From Paenibacillus sp. MZ04-78.2 (GTDB taxonomy: Bacteria; Bacillota; Bacilli; Paenibacillales; NBRC-103111): a stretch of 64,000 nt of DNA. A program made the position numbers and the translations under genes. Below, piece after piece: positions 15,297 to 24,114 of the stretch (within the stretch, counting starts at the first letter, position 1; each line of letters begins with the position of its first letter). Below the pieces are notes generated by a model. It saw nothing but the letters and a program-made list of their open reading frames with translations, had not been told where the DNA came from and did not search any database. The DNA is taken from the NCBI RefSeq assembly GCF_024213375.1, contig NZ_JANAVJ010000016.1:31524-95523 (forward strand), read 5' to 3'.

Positions 15297-16866
15297 AGGG
15301 GTCGTGATGGAAATCACGGAAAAAAGCATCATTGTGATGCGTCCGGACGGCAAGTTCGAGCGGGTGCCCCGCAAGAAGCGGACTTGCGAAATCGGCGAAG
15401 AGATCGTTTATGCGGATAGCGGCATCAATTGGAGAAGTCCTTCCGTCGCCGGCCGTTCGGCGATTGCGGCAGCCGTCGTCTTCGGCTTGGTCTTGTTTGC
15501 CAGCTTCAACGGGAAGTTGGGCAGCCCCGAGGTGGTAGCTTACATCTCGATGGACATTAACCCGAGCATCGAGATGGGCATCGACGTCAAAGAGAACGTT
15601 CTCGAGCTACGGGGGCTTAACGACGACGGGACGGAGCTGGCGCAGGCGGTCGACTACAAGGGGAAATCGCTGGAGGCCGTCACCTCGAAGCTGTTGGACA
15701 AGGCCGAGCAGGGCCCGCTTGCCAAGCAAGAGGCGGAGATTGTCATTGCCAGCGCCGTCGTCGGGTCTAAGAGCCAGGTGAGCGATATTGGCATTGCCGA
15801 GAAGCTGCGCAAGCAGGTAACCAAGCACATCCAAGAGGCGCACCCGACTAAAGTCGAAGCTTACCAGATCGCTTCGTTCGCCACGCCGAAGGAGGTGCGG
15901 GAGGCCGCCTCCCAGAACGGTATCTCCATGGGCAAGTACACCGTATATTTGAATGCCAAAAGCAACGGAGAGAGCGTAACCCTCGACGAATTGAAGAGAG
16001 AATCGGTCCTGCAGATCTCCAAGCAGAAGCCGGAAGTGGCCAAGCTCATTCAACCGGATAAGCTTCCGACGAAAGCGGACATCAAGAAGATGGTGGAGGA
16101 AGAGAAGAACGGAGAGCTGGACAAGAAGCTGGAGGACCAGTTGAAAGACCGCAAGCAAGACAACGGCAAGAATGGAAAGAACGGCAAAAACGGAAAAAAC
16201 GATTCGAAAAACGACTCGAAAAACGACCCCAAGAATAACAACTCCAAGAACGACTCGAGAAGCGATTCGAAGAACGATCCGAAAAAAACCGGAGGCACGA
16301 CCGGGAACGGCGGAAAAGACAAAAACAAAGACGACGATACATACGACGATAGAAACGATAATAGAAACGATAATAGAAACAGCAATAAGCGGGGCAGCGA
16401 TAGAGACGACAAATCCGCAGACCAAGGTAAGACGACGCCGGTCAATACAAGGTCAGGCAGCACGCCTCCTGCGGGCACGAAGCCGGGAGCGACGAATCCC
16501 GGCACGTCGCGTCCTGGCAACAAAAACGACGACAAGAAGGAAGACGACCGGAAAAAAGAGGACGATCGTCAAAAGAACGACCGTTCCGGTTCGGATTGGA
16601 AAGACCTGGAGGACGACCGGGAGACGGAAGAGTCCACCAAATCGAACGATGAGCGCCGGCGCGACGATGCAGACCGGCGCGTTGACGAATCTAAAAAGAA
16701 AGAGCAAAACCAACAGAAGAAACAGGGTAAAAAGAAGGAATCCGACAGCAGGAAAACGGACGACGCCAACAATAAAAAGCCGGCCGGAGATGCGAAGAAG
16801 AAAGACGATAACAAGTCGGTCGATTCCCGCAAGAAAGAGGACGATCAAGGGGAGGATGACCAGTAG
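15289..16866 (+). CDS. rsgI: RsgI-family anti-sigma factor with long charged tail
   Basis: A 525-residue single-pass membrane protein. Residues 1-55 are the cytosolic RsgI_N domain that binds SigI (NKGVVMEITEKSIIVMRPDG). A helix at about 62-82 crosses the membrane. The extracellular part starts VVAYISMDINPSIEMGIDV, which contains the Asn-Pro bond where RsgI proteins are reported to self-cleave. From about residue 285 to the end the sequence is low-complexity, rich in Lys, Asn, Asp and Ser, with tandem GKN, SKNDSKND and RND units, plus a short Pro/Thr/Gly stretch. No carbohydrate-binding or enzyme domain is attached, unlike clostridial RsgI sensors. GTG at 15289 matches the family start. Confidence 0.9.
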   Translation: MNKGVVMEITEKSIIVMRPDGKFERVPRKKRTCEIGEEIVYADSGINWRSPSVAGRSAIAAAVVFGLVLFASFNGKLGSPEVVAYISMDINPSIEMGIDVKENVLELRGLNDDGTELAQAVDYKGKSLEAVTSKLLDKAEQGPLAKQEAEIVIASAVVGSKSQVSDIGIAEKLRKQVTKHIQEAHPTKVEAYQIASFATPKEVREAASQNGISMGKYTVYLNAKSNGESVTLDELKRESVLQISKQKPEVAKLIQPDKLPTKADIKKMVEEEKNGELDKKLEDQLKDRKQDNGKNGKNGKNGKNDSKNDSKNDPKNNNSKNDSRSDSKNDPKKTGGTTGNGGKDKNKDDDTYDDRNDNRNDNRNSNKRGSDRDDKSADQGKTTPVNTRSGSTPPAGTKPGATNPGTSRPGNKNDDKKEDDRKKEDDRQKNDRSGSDWKDLEDDRETEESTKSNDERRRDDADRRVDESKKKEQNQQKKQGKKKESDSRKTDDANNKKPAGDAKKKDDNKSVDSRKKEDDQGEDDQ

Positions 16867-16907
16867 AAGGATTAAATCATTAGGTGCCGATATATCGCTC
16901 TCTACCT

Positions 16908-16955
16908 AAAAAAACCGTTACCGAAGCGGTCATGCCGCTCGGGTAACGGTTTTTT
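16908..16955 (+). terminator. Terminator after sigI-rsgI
   Basis: AAAAAAACCGTTACC pairs with GGGTAACGGTTTTTT around an inner GAAGCGG/CCGCTC stem. Confidence 0.9.
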
Positions 16956-17093
16956 GAAGTTGATTTCACATATTCTCATAAAAAAAACCAAATGGCCCAC
17001 CGATAAAATGGAAGAGAGGCGCTCGGCAATAAGGGAGGGGGCGCACACAAGTCAGCAGCATAGTTTACCACAGAAGCCAAGGAAGGTGTACAG

Positions 17094-19350
17094 ATGCTAA
17101 GGAAAGCCATCACAGCGGTATCCATCGCATCGGCTCTTCGCTTTCCAGTATCGCGGCGGCGGACAATCAAATTCCTGCCTTTGACGATCTCAAAAATCAC
17201 TGGTCGAAGAACGAAGTGGAGTATCTCGTACAGAAAGGAATCGTCGACGGGGTCATCCAAAACGGACAGCCTGCGATCCTGCCGGAGCAAAGTATCACAA
17301 GAGCGGAGTACATCAAGCTGCTTGTCTCCGCACGGCAGGCGAAGCTGAACGAACCGGCGGAGAGCTCGTTTCAAGACGTCGCTTCCTCCCATTGGGCGTT
17401 GCAGTATATCGAAGCGGCCAAAGCGAAAGGATGGACCGACGGGTATGAGGACGGGACGTTTAAGCCCGATAGCAAAATAAGCCGAGCGGAAATTGCTGTC
17501 TTGATGGTCCGCAGCTATAATCTCAGGATGCAGGAAGGCAATCCGGTCGTATTCGAGGATACGGCGGGCCACTGGGCGAACCATTACGTGAACATCGTCG
17601 CTTCGAATAAAATCGTCGAAGGCGATACGGTGAATGGAAAGCGCTTTTATTATCCGGAAAAAGCGGCAACCCGCGCCGAAGGAATGGCGATGCTGACCCG
17701 GTACTTGAAAACAATGGAAACCGGCGTCAAAAATCCAAAGAAAGAGACGCCGGCTCCTGCGCCGTTGCCGTCACCGGCTCCAGGTACATCCGGCACGACC
17801 AGCGGAGGAAGCTCCGGCTCCGATTCGAGTTCGGGGTCCGACTCGGATTCCACGCCGAGCCCTAATCCGAATCCGAATCCGAACCCTAATCCGAACCCTA
17901 ATCCGAATCCGGGTCCGAATCCGGGTCCGGGTCCGGACGATAAGCAGAAGATCATCTCGCTCGGCCCGGAGGATATTAAACATACGATCGGCAAAGGGCA
18001 GCCGGTTGAGGGGACCGACGAGTTGAACAACAAGATCGCTTTAGTCGGTCTGGGTCTGACTTCTTTTAGCGGCAGCCTCAGCGACATTTTGGTCGATCTG
18101 GTGAAACCGAATAAGTATTCGGCCAGCTGTCCGTTCCCGGCCTGACGGGGCCTGTGATCGAATTTTCGACTAACGGGAAGACGTTCGCTTCCGGGACGCT
18201 GACGTTCAACGTGGCCGGGCTGTCCAATAAACAGAACTTGGCGGCAGCGTATTACAACGAAACGACGCAGCGCTTCGAATTTTTGCCTGCCGCGTACAAT
18301 GCGGATCAAGGAACGTTGAGCTTTACAACGACCCACAACAGCAAATACGTGCTGATCGATAAAAAATCATGGGAGCAGACGTTCCGGGCGCATCTCTCGA
18401 CCGTCGTCGACGGCACCTACAAGCCGTATATCGATTTTGCCTTCATCATCGACAGCTCCGGCAGCATGAGAGACACGGACCCAAAAAATTTGCGTAAAAC
18501 GGCGGTAACAAGCTTGGTTTATGGCTTGAAGTATGATGCGGCGAGCCCGCTTAAGACGGAAACCGTAACGGTGGCCAAATCGGTATACGAGGAAGAAAAA
18601 GGATACTACTTCGAATATCCGACCGTAACGAATCAGGTCTATTCCTTGAGCGACCGGGCCGCTATTATCGATTTTGATACCAAAGCGCGAACGTACGCGA
18701 CGTTCTCGGCCCACAGCTCGACTGTGACCGGTGCGGTGTACCACATCGATAGCGACGGCGGAACGAATATTTTTGCAGGGGTACGGGAAGCGGTGAGGCT
18801 GTACGATACGTACGGAGACAACGGCCAGCGTAAAATCGCCCTGCTGCTGACTGATGGACAAAACAACTTTGCAACGACCCCAGACGATCTGAACATGCTG
18901 AAAGAGGCATTCGAGAAAGGCATCACGATCATCACAATGGGACTGAGCAAAGATGCGGACATCAGCCTGCTGAAACAAATTGCCGAGTATACCGGCGGGA
19001 TGTATTTCCAAGTGCAGACAGCCGAGGATCTTGAGGCGTACTTCAAGTCGGCGCTGGAGAACAGCTATCATGAAGATAAAGATAAGGACGGCTTGGACGA
19101 CTTCTACGAGAAAACGGCCGGGATGATGCTGGAAAACGGCATGCTCATCCGGACAAGCACTGACCCGCTCACCGGTAAAGATACGGATGGGGACGGCTTC
19201 ACGGATCTGGAAGAAATGGGCGAGCCGGTGGACATGGTCATTACGGCGGATATGATGCCGGAAGGCAACGCGCTGGTAGGCCAAACGGTGAAGGTGTTCA
19301 AAAACTTCAAAAGCTTGCCGACCGACAAAAACGACGTGCCGAAACCTTAA
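17094..19350 (+). pseudogene. SLH-domain / von Willebrand A surface protein, split by two frameshifts
   Basis: Read through two single-base losses, this is one secreted protein. It begins with a signal peptide (MLRKAITAVSIASAL), then SLH repeats that anchor to cell-wall polymer (FDDLKNHWSKNEVEYLVQKG, SSFQDVASSHWALQYIEAAK). A long (PN)n/PG linker near 17850-17935 leads to a VWA domain with the MIDAS motif DSSGS in FAFIIDSSGSMRDTD. It ends with calcium-binding repeats DKDKDGLDDFYE and DTDGDGFTDLEE. The frame must change near 17130-17140 and again near 18105-18120. Both breaks have the sign of one missing base, so either homopolymer sequencing errors or true decay is possible. A terminator follows. 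Confidence 0.75.
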
Positions 19351-19376
19351 GGCGCGCATGGCGAGTGATGGGATAC

Positions 19377-19414
19377 AAAAAGCGGGTCTTGCCTTTCGGG
19401 GCGGCCCGTTTTTT
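19377..19414 (+). terminator. Terminator after the SLH/VWA gene
   Basis: AAAAAGCGGG and CCCGTTTTTT form a stem with an 18-base loop. Confidence 0.7.
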
Positions 19415-19547
19415 GCCGTTTCCAGACAGAGAAGAGACGGGAGTTTGCGAGGTGAGGCGTGTTCCGCAGACTGTTATTTTGACGCCGGTTGCTCTATAAT
19501 TGATCCAGAGGAGAACATGTAATTTTTCCATGAGGAGAGACTTGGAC

Positions 19548-20562
19548 ATGCGTTACACGACGTTCGGAAGCATGGGATACCGCGTGTCTTCGCTCGGCTT
19601 CGGGGCAATGAACCTGCCCGGCGTACCGCTTGAACAGGCCCGGGCGGCTCTGAATTACGCGCTTGACGAAGGGATCAATTACATCGATACGGCCGCAGCC
19701 TACCGCAACAGCGAAGAAATTATCGGCGAATGCATTTCGCACCGCCGCTCGGAATATTTTCTGGCAACGAAGACGGGAAAACGGGAATATAAGTCGGCCA
19801 GAAGAAATGGAGCGCAGCCTGGACCGGATGAAAACGGACGTCATTGATTTGCTGCAGATTCATTATGTCAACACAGTTCAAGAGTTTAAAGCGGCAATGG
19901 AAGAGGACGGCGCATACCAGGCGGCGCTTGAGATGAAGCGCAAGGGGCATGTCCGGTTTATCGGCCTTACCGGGCACCGGCCGGAGCTGCTGGCCAAATG
20001 GATCGGCAAAGGACAGTTCGATCAGGTGCTGTTTCACTTGAACTTGGCGCAGCCGTTCGCTTTGGACGAGCTGATTCCCGAGGCGACCCGGCAGCAGATG
20101 GGGAAGACAGCGATGAAACCGCTCTCGGGCGGATTTATCCAGCCGGTGTCCCAAGCGATCCGCTATCCTTACAGTCAGGATGTGCATGTAACGATTTCAG
20201 GCATGATTAGCGTGGACGAGGTGAAGGAAAATATCGCCGCGATGCGGGAAGACGTCGGAGACGACGAACGGCGCGAGCTGGAGGCGCTGGCGGTGGAGCT
20301 TGGAGCGCATAACTGCCGCCGGTGCAATTACTGCTCCTGTCCGATCGGCGTGACGATTCCCGACATTATGATTTCGAGCCAGGTGCGCCGGACATTCGGC
20401 TTGCTGCCGAAGGGCGACGGGTTTTACCAGAAGCAAAAGGACAAAATATTGTCCTGTGCCGACTACGAGCCCTGTCGGGAGAAGCCGCTCTGCCAGCAGC
20501 AGTGTCCGTACCATCTGCCGATGCGGCAGGTGGTGATGGAGGCCGCCGGGTATTTCGGCTGA
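19548..20562 (+). pseudogene. Aldo-keto reductase with C-terminal 4Fe-4S motif, frameshifted
   Basis: The first part reads MRYTTFGSMGYRVSSLGFGAMN and EGINYIDTAAAYRNSEEIIG, the NADPH-dependent aldo-keto reductase start with the catalytic Asp/Tyr pair. Near 19805 the frame shifts by one base: dropping one A would give SAEEMERSLDRMKTDVIDLLQIHY, the expected continuation. The C-terminal part carries a ferredoxin-like CRRCNYCSCPIGV motif and a second Cys group (CADYEPCREKPLCQQQCP), as in the bacterial AKR subfamily with an extra iron-sulfur domain. The stretch before TAMKPLSGG is also shorter than usual. A GAGGAGAG ribosome site precedes the ATG. It may be a pseudogene or a sequencing indel. Confidence 0.75.
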
Positions 20563-20621
20563 GGCCAAGGAGGAACTTCGCGGGGAGCAGCGCCCGCTCA
20601 AACCGATAAGGAGTGACGAAA

Positions 20622-22244
20622 GTGGAGACGTTGGATCGTTATATTACGCAGGAGTTGAAGCTGCGCATCGTATTGGCGAATGAGGAGCGCTTTGGCGGGG
20701 CTGGAGCCGGTGAAGCCGGGAGCGAAGCGGAGGGAGACGCGGCGGGGGCCGTCGCGCTCGCGGTGTTTGTCACGCCGGAGGCGCTGGCGACGGACGCGTG
20801 GACGGAGGCGGCCGGCACGGAGGTGCCGGAGCCGCTCGTCCAAGCGGTCCGCTCGCTCGCCGCGCGCGGGCGGTTCAAGGGCCGCCTCGGGGACGCCGAG
20901 GTGCTGCCCACGCTCGGCCTGATGCCGGGCTATCAGGCCCTGCTGCTCTGCGGCCTGGGCGACGCCGCCCGCGCCGAAGACACCGACGCCTGGCGCAGCG
21001 CAGGCGTCTACGCGGCCCGCGCCGCGCACGAGCATGGGCTCGTGCGCCTCGCGGCGCCGCTGCCGCGCGCCGGGCGCGCGGCCTCCCGCGAGCTGGCGCA
21101 GGCGCTCGCGGAAGGGCTCTGGCTCGGCGCGTACCGCATGCCGAGCTATGCCGTCGCCGGCGGGGCGCAGCCGCCCGCGCTGCGGGAAGTCGCCCTGCTG
21201 CACGGCAGGGCGGAGGCCCCGGACACGCTCGCGGGACTCGAGCGTGCGATCCTCGCCGCGGAGGCGCTGGCGCTGGCGACGAATGTTGCCCGCGACCTCA
21301 CGAACTTGCCCGGCAACTATTTGGTGCCGGAGACGCTCGCGCGGGAAGCGCAGGCCTTGGCCGCCCGGTACGGGCTGGAATGCACGGTGCTCGACGAGCA
21401 CGGCATTCGCGAGCAGGGCATGGGCGGCCTGGAGGCCGTCGGCAAGGGCAGCGCGAACCCGCCGCGCATGATTGCCGTTCGCTACCGGGGGACGGCGGAG
21501 GAGAACGCCGACGTGATCGGCCTTGTCGGCAAAGGCATTACCTTCGATACCGGCGGCATCTCGCTCAAGAAGCCGGAAGGAATGGAAGAGATGATCAGCG
21601 ACATGGGCGGAGCCGCCGTGCTGCTCGGTCTGATCCATGCGCTCGGCCGGCTCAAGCCGCCGGTCCATGTGGTGATCGTCATTCCGGCGGCCGAGAACAT
21701 GCCTTCCGGCGCGGCTTTCAAGCCGGGCGACGTCATTACGGCGATGAACGGCCAGACGATCGAAGTGCTCAACACGGACGCCGAAGGGCGGATCGTGCTG
21801 GCAGACGGTGTGTTGTATGCGAAAGCGCTCGGAGCGACGCGTCTGATCGATGTCGCGACGCTGACCGGCGCGGTGCTGGTTTGCTTCGGCGACGTGGCGA
21901 CCGGGGCCGTGGCGAACGACGAGCCGATGATGCAGGAGCTGCTGTCCGCCGCCAAGCGGGCGGGGGAGAAGGTGTGGCCTCTGCCGAACTATCCAGAATA
22001 TCACGACATGCTAAAGAGCCAAGTGGCCGATATCCGGAACGCCACCTCGCGCGACCGTTGGGCCGGCAGCATTACGGCCGGGCTGTTCATCGGCTTTTTC
22101 GCCGGGGAGACGCCGTGGGTGCATTTGGATACGGGCGGCACGGCATGGCTGTGGAGCGAACGGGGGACAGAGCCGCTGGGCGGCACGGGGGCGATGGTGC
22201 GCACGTTAAGCTGCTACCTGTGCCATTCCGTATTGAACGGGTAG
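20622..22244 (+). CDS. pepA: Leucyl aminopeptidase, M17 family
   Basis: A 540-residue cytosolic metallo-aminopeptidase that removes N-terminal residues from peptides. The catalytic C-terminal domain holds the dimetal signature NTDAEGRIVLADGVLYA, preceded by GKGITFDTGGISLKKP with the Lys and Asp ligands. The N-terminal domain is unusually Ala/Gly/Glu-rich and its DNA is markedly GC-richer than the flanks (about 20700-21300). A GTG at 20622 has AAGGAG eight bases upstream; a GTG at 20613 would overlap that site. A strong terminator follows. Confidence 0.93.
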   Translation: METLDRYITQELKLRIVLANEERFGGAGAGEAGSEAEGDAAGAVALAVFVTPEALATDAWTEAAGTEVPEPLVQAVRSLAARGRFKGRLGDAEVLPTLGLMPGYQALLLCGLGDAARAEDTDAWRSAGVYAARAAHEHGLVRLAAPLPRAGRAASRELAQALAEGLWLGAYRMPSYAVAGGAQPPALREVALLHGRAEAPDTLAGLERAILAAEALALATNVARDLTNLPGNYLVPETLAREAQALAARYGLECTVLDEHGIREQGMGGLEAVGKGSANPPRMIAVRYRGTAEENADVIGLVGKGITFDTGGISLKKPEGMEEMISDMGGAAVLLGLIHALGRLKPPVHVVIVIPAAENMPSGAAFKPGDVITAMNGQTIEVLNTDAEGRIVLADGVLYAKALGATRLIDVATLTGAVLVCFGDVATGAVANDEPMMQELLSAAKRAGEKVWPLPNYPEYHDMLKSQVADIRNATSRDRWAGSITAGLFIGFFAGETPWVHLDTGGTAWLWSERGTEPLGGTGAMVRTLSCYLCHSVLNG

Positions 22245-22259
22245 AGGCTGGCGAGACGC

Positions 22260-22313
22260 AAAAAGCGGATTTCGCAGCGTCGCTGTTGCGTACGCTTTGA
22301 AATCCGCTTTTTT
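22260..22313 (+). terminator. Terminator after the M17 aminopeptidase
   Basis: AAAAAGCGGATTTC pairs with GAAATCCGCTTTTTT around a 25-base loop that has a GCGTCGC-type inner stem. It can serve the convergent gene only weakly. Confidence 0.85.
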
Positions 22314-22350
22314 GCGTTCCGAAAATGCAGGGATGCGACCGATCCGGCAA

Positions 22351-22941
22351 CTAAGCTTGAAGCTGTTTGCCCTCGGTTGCCGTTACCGCGCCGGGCGTAA
22401 CCATCACCTTCATCGCCGCTTCCTCCAAATCGGCCATCCGAATGAGCAGCCGCGACACTTCGTCGGTTGTATAAGACAAGCTGCGGGTCCGCTCGGCCAA
22501 TTGCGGAAGGTCGATGCCGATCCACCCCTGCTTGCGGGGATGGAGGGACAAGTCAAAGGGAAGTACGGACAGCGCCGCTTCGGTGCTTTCGGAGCCGCCC
22601 GCGGCTTTGGCTTCCGGCGCTCGGGAAGATTCACTATTCCCCATACTGTTTAAGTGAAAATACAGCTTGCGGTTTTGATCCCAACGAATAAATCCGGGCT
22701 TGAACGCGATAGTCAGCATCGGGTCGCCGCCGATGGTTGTTTTTACGAACCGGACTCCGGCTTTCGGCTTCAAGCGAATATATTGATGCCGACCCAAGTC
22801 GGGCAAAAATACGACGATCGCGATCGGCAGCGCGCTGGCCGCATGCAAGTAGACGATGGATTCATAGTAAACCGAGAGCCCAAGCAGACCGATAAATAAA
22901 ATAATGGATAATACAAGCAACCACTTATTTGTTTTGAACAT
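22351..22941 (-). CDS. Hypothetical membrane protein
   Basis: A 196-residue protein with two N-terminal membrane helices (WLLVLSIILFIGLLGLSVYY and a second at about 31-48). A polar domain follows, containing YIRLKPKAGVRFVKTTIGGD and a helical end TDEVSRLLIRMADLEEAAMK. A Ser/Glu/Ala-rich stretch at about 105-120 looks like a linker. GGGGG lies about ten bases upstream of the ATG. No family is recognised; the layout resembles small envelope proteins of Paenibacillaceae. It is monocistronic and convergent with the aminopeptidase gene. Confidence 0.6.
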   Translation of the reverse strand: MFKTNKWLLVLSIILFIGLLGLSVYYESIVYLHAASALPIAIVVFLPDLGRHQYIRLKPKAGVRFVKTTIGGDPMLTIAFKPGFIRWDQNRKLYFHLNSMGNSESSRAPEAKAAGGSESTEAALSVLPFDLSLHPRKQGWIGIDLPQLAERTRSLSYTTDEVSRLLIRMADLEEAAMKVMVTPGAVTATEGKQLQA

Positions 22942-23105
22942 GAATGTAAATCCCCCAGATGGTCAGGCATTTTGAAAAACAGCCAATACTCCTATTCTAT
23001 CATAACCTTCACAGCCTTTGAAATAGGTTAGTCTGTTTGCGTATTGTCGATTTTTTGTAAGGTTTGCGTCAACATGAACCAATCCTAAATCGGGGGGACA
23101 TCCGA

Positions 23106-24062
23106 ATGAAACGCAAAATTGGCATTATCGGGCTGGGAGATATCGCCCAAAAAGTGTATTTGCCGCTGTTATCCGCAAGCGAAAAAGTCGATATCGTAGG
23201 GCTGTCCAGCCGTTCGATGTCAACTGTAGACCGAATCGGCGCGCAGTACCGGATCGCCGGGCGGTATGCTTCCCTCACGGACCTGTTGCGTCAGGCCAAG
23301 CCGGAGGCGGTATTCGTCCACAGTCCGACGGAAACGCACGAAACAATCGTGACGACATGCTTAAAGGAGGGGATTCACGTCTACGTCGATAAACCTCTGG
23401 CATACGATATCGAAGCTTCGGAGCGGATGGCGGCCTATGCGGCCGAGCGCGGGCTTCTTCTTGCCGTCGGGTTTAACCGACGCTTTGCGCCGCTGTATGT
23501 GCAAGCCAAGCGATGGATGGAGGAAGGGGGCGGCTTCGATCTGGTTACGGCGGCGAAGCACCGGACGAAGCTGCAAAGCCAGCGTGCCAAGCACACGCTG
23601 TATGACGATTTGATTCACATGCTCGATTTATTGCTGTGGCTTGGCGGAGACGCCTTCGACGTGGCGTCGTACCGGCAGCGCATCGATCACGAAGGACGGC
23701 TTTTGTTCGGAGCGGGAACGTTGACGTTCGGCCATGGCACACCCGCAGCTTCCTTGCAGGATGCGACAGTTGCCCAATTCAGCATGGTACGCCAAGCGGG
23801 AGCGGATCTGGAACAGCTGGAGCTGCACGGAAGCGGCCGGTCCGCCGAAGTGCTGAACATGGATACCGCCGTATGGAGAAAAACGGGCGCTTTCCCCCAA
23901 GAGCAAACGTTCGGAAGCTGGGATTCGAGCTTGTACCGCCGAGGGTTTGCCGATGCGGTGGACCATTTCCTGGAATGCATAGCGAACCCTTCGCGCTGTA
24001 CGATCCGCGCCGATCGAACCTTGCCGGCTCACCGGCTGGTGGAAAAGCTTCTCCCGGAATAA
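23106..24062 (+). CDS. Gfo/Idh/MocA-family oxidoreductase
   Basis: A 318-residue NAD(P)-dependent sugar or inositol-type dehydrogenase. The Rossmann start is KIGIIGLGDIAQKVYLPLL, and the family EKP-type motif appears as GIHVYVDKPLAYD with the catalytic Lys. GFNRRFAPLYV follows. The C-terminal alpha/beta domain contains YDDLIHMLDLLLWLGGD with the usual His. It has no sugar-metabolism neighbours, so the substrate cannot be guessed; it precedes a PAS kinase by about 50 bases. The ATG at 23106 follows GGGGGG. Confidence 0.88.
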   Translation: MKRKIGIIGLGDIAQKVYLPLLSASEKVDIVGLSSRSMSTVDRIGAQYRIAGRYASLTDLLRQAKPEAVFVHSPTETHETIVTTCLKEGIHVYVDKPLAYDIEASERMAAYAAERGLLLAVGFNRRFAPLYVQAKRWMEEGGGFDLVTAAKHRTKLQSQRAKHTLYDDLIHMLDLLLWLGGDAFDVASYRQRIDHEGRLLFGAGTLTFGHGTPAASLQDATVAQFSMVRQAGADLEQLELHGSGRSAEVLNMDTAVWRKTGAFPQEQTFGSWDSSLYRRGFADAVDHFLECIANPSRCTIRADRTLPAHRLVEKLLPE

Positions 24063-24114
24063 AATCGAGCCGGACCGCGTCAGATTGACATGTCGAAGGA
24101 GGTGTCTGCTTTTC

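Noticed and set aside
16160..16420. Tandem repeats in rsgI as a CRISPR or satellite array
   Set aside because: They are in-frame codon repeats of a charged tail with variable units, not regular repeat-spacer structure.
17850..17935. CCGAATCC-type tandem repeat as a separate element
   Set aside because: It encodes the Pro-Asn/Pro-Gly linker of the SLH/VWA protein.
20798..22300. 500-codon frame overlapping the aminopeptidase gene
   Set aside because: Arg-rich frame caused by high GC; the M17 signature lies in the other frame.
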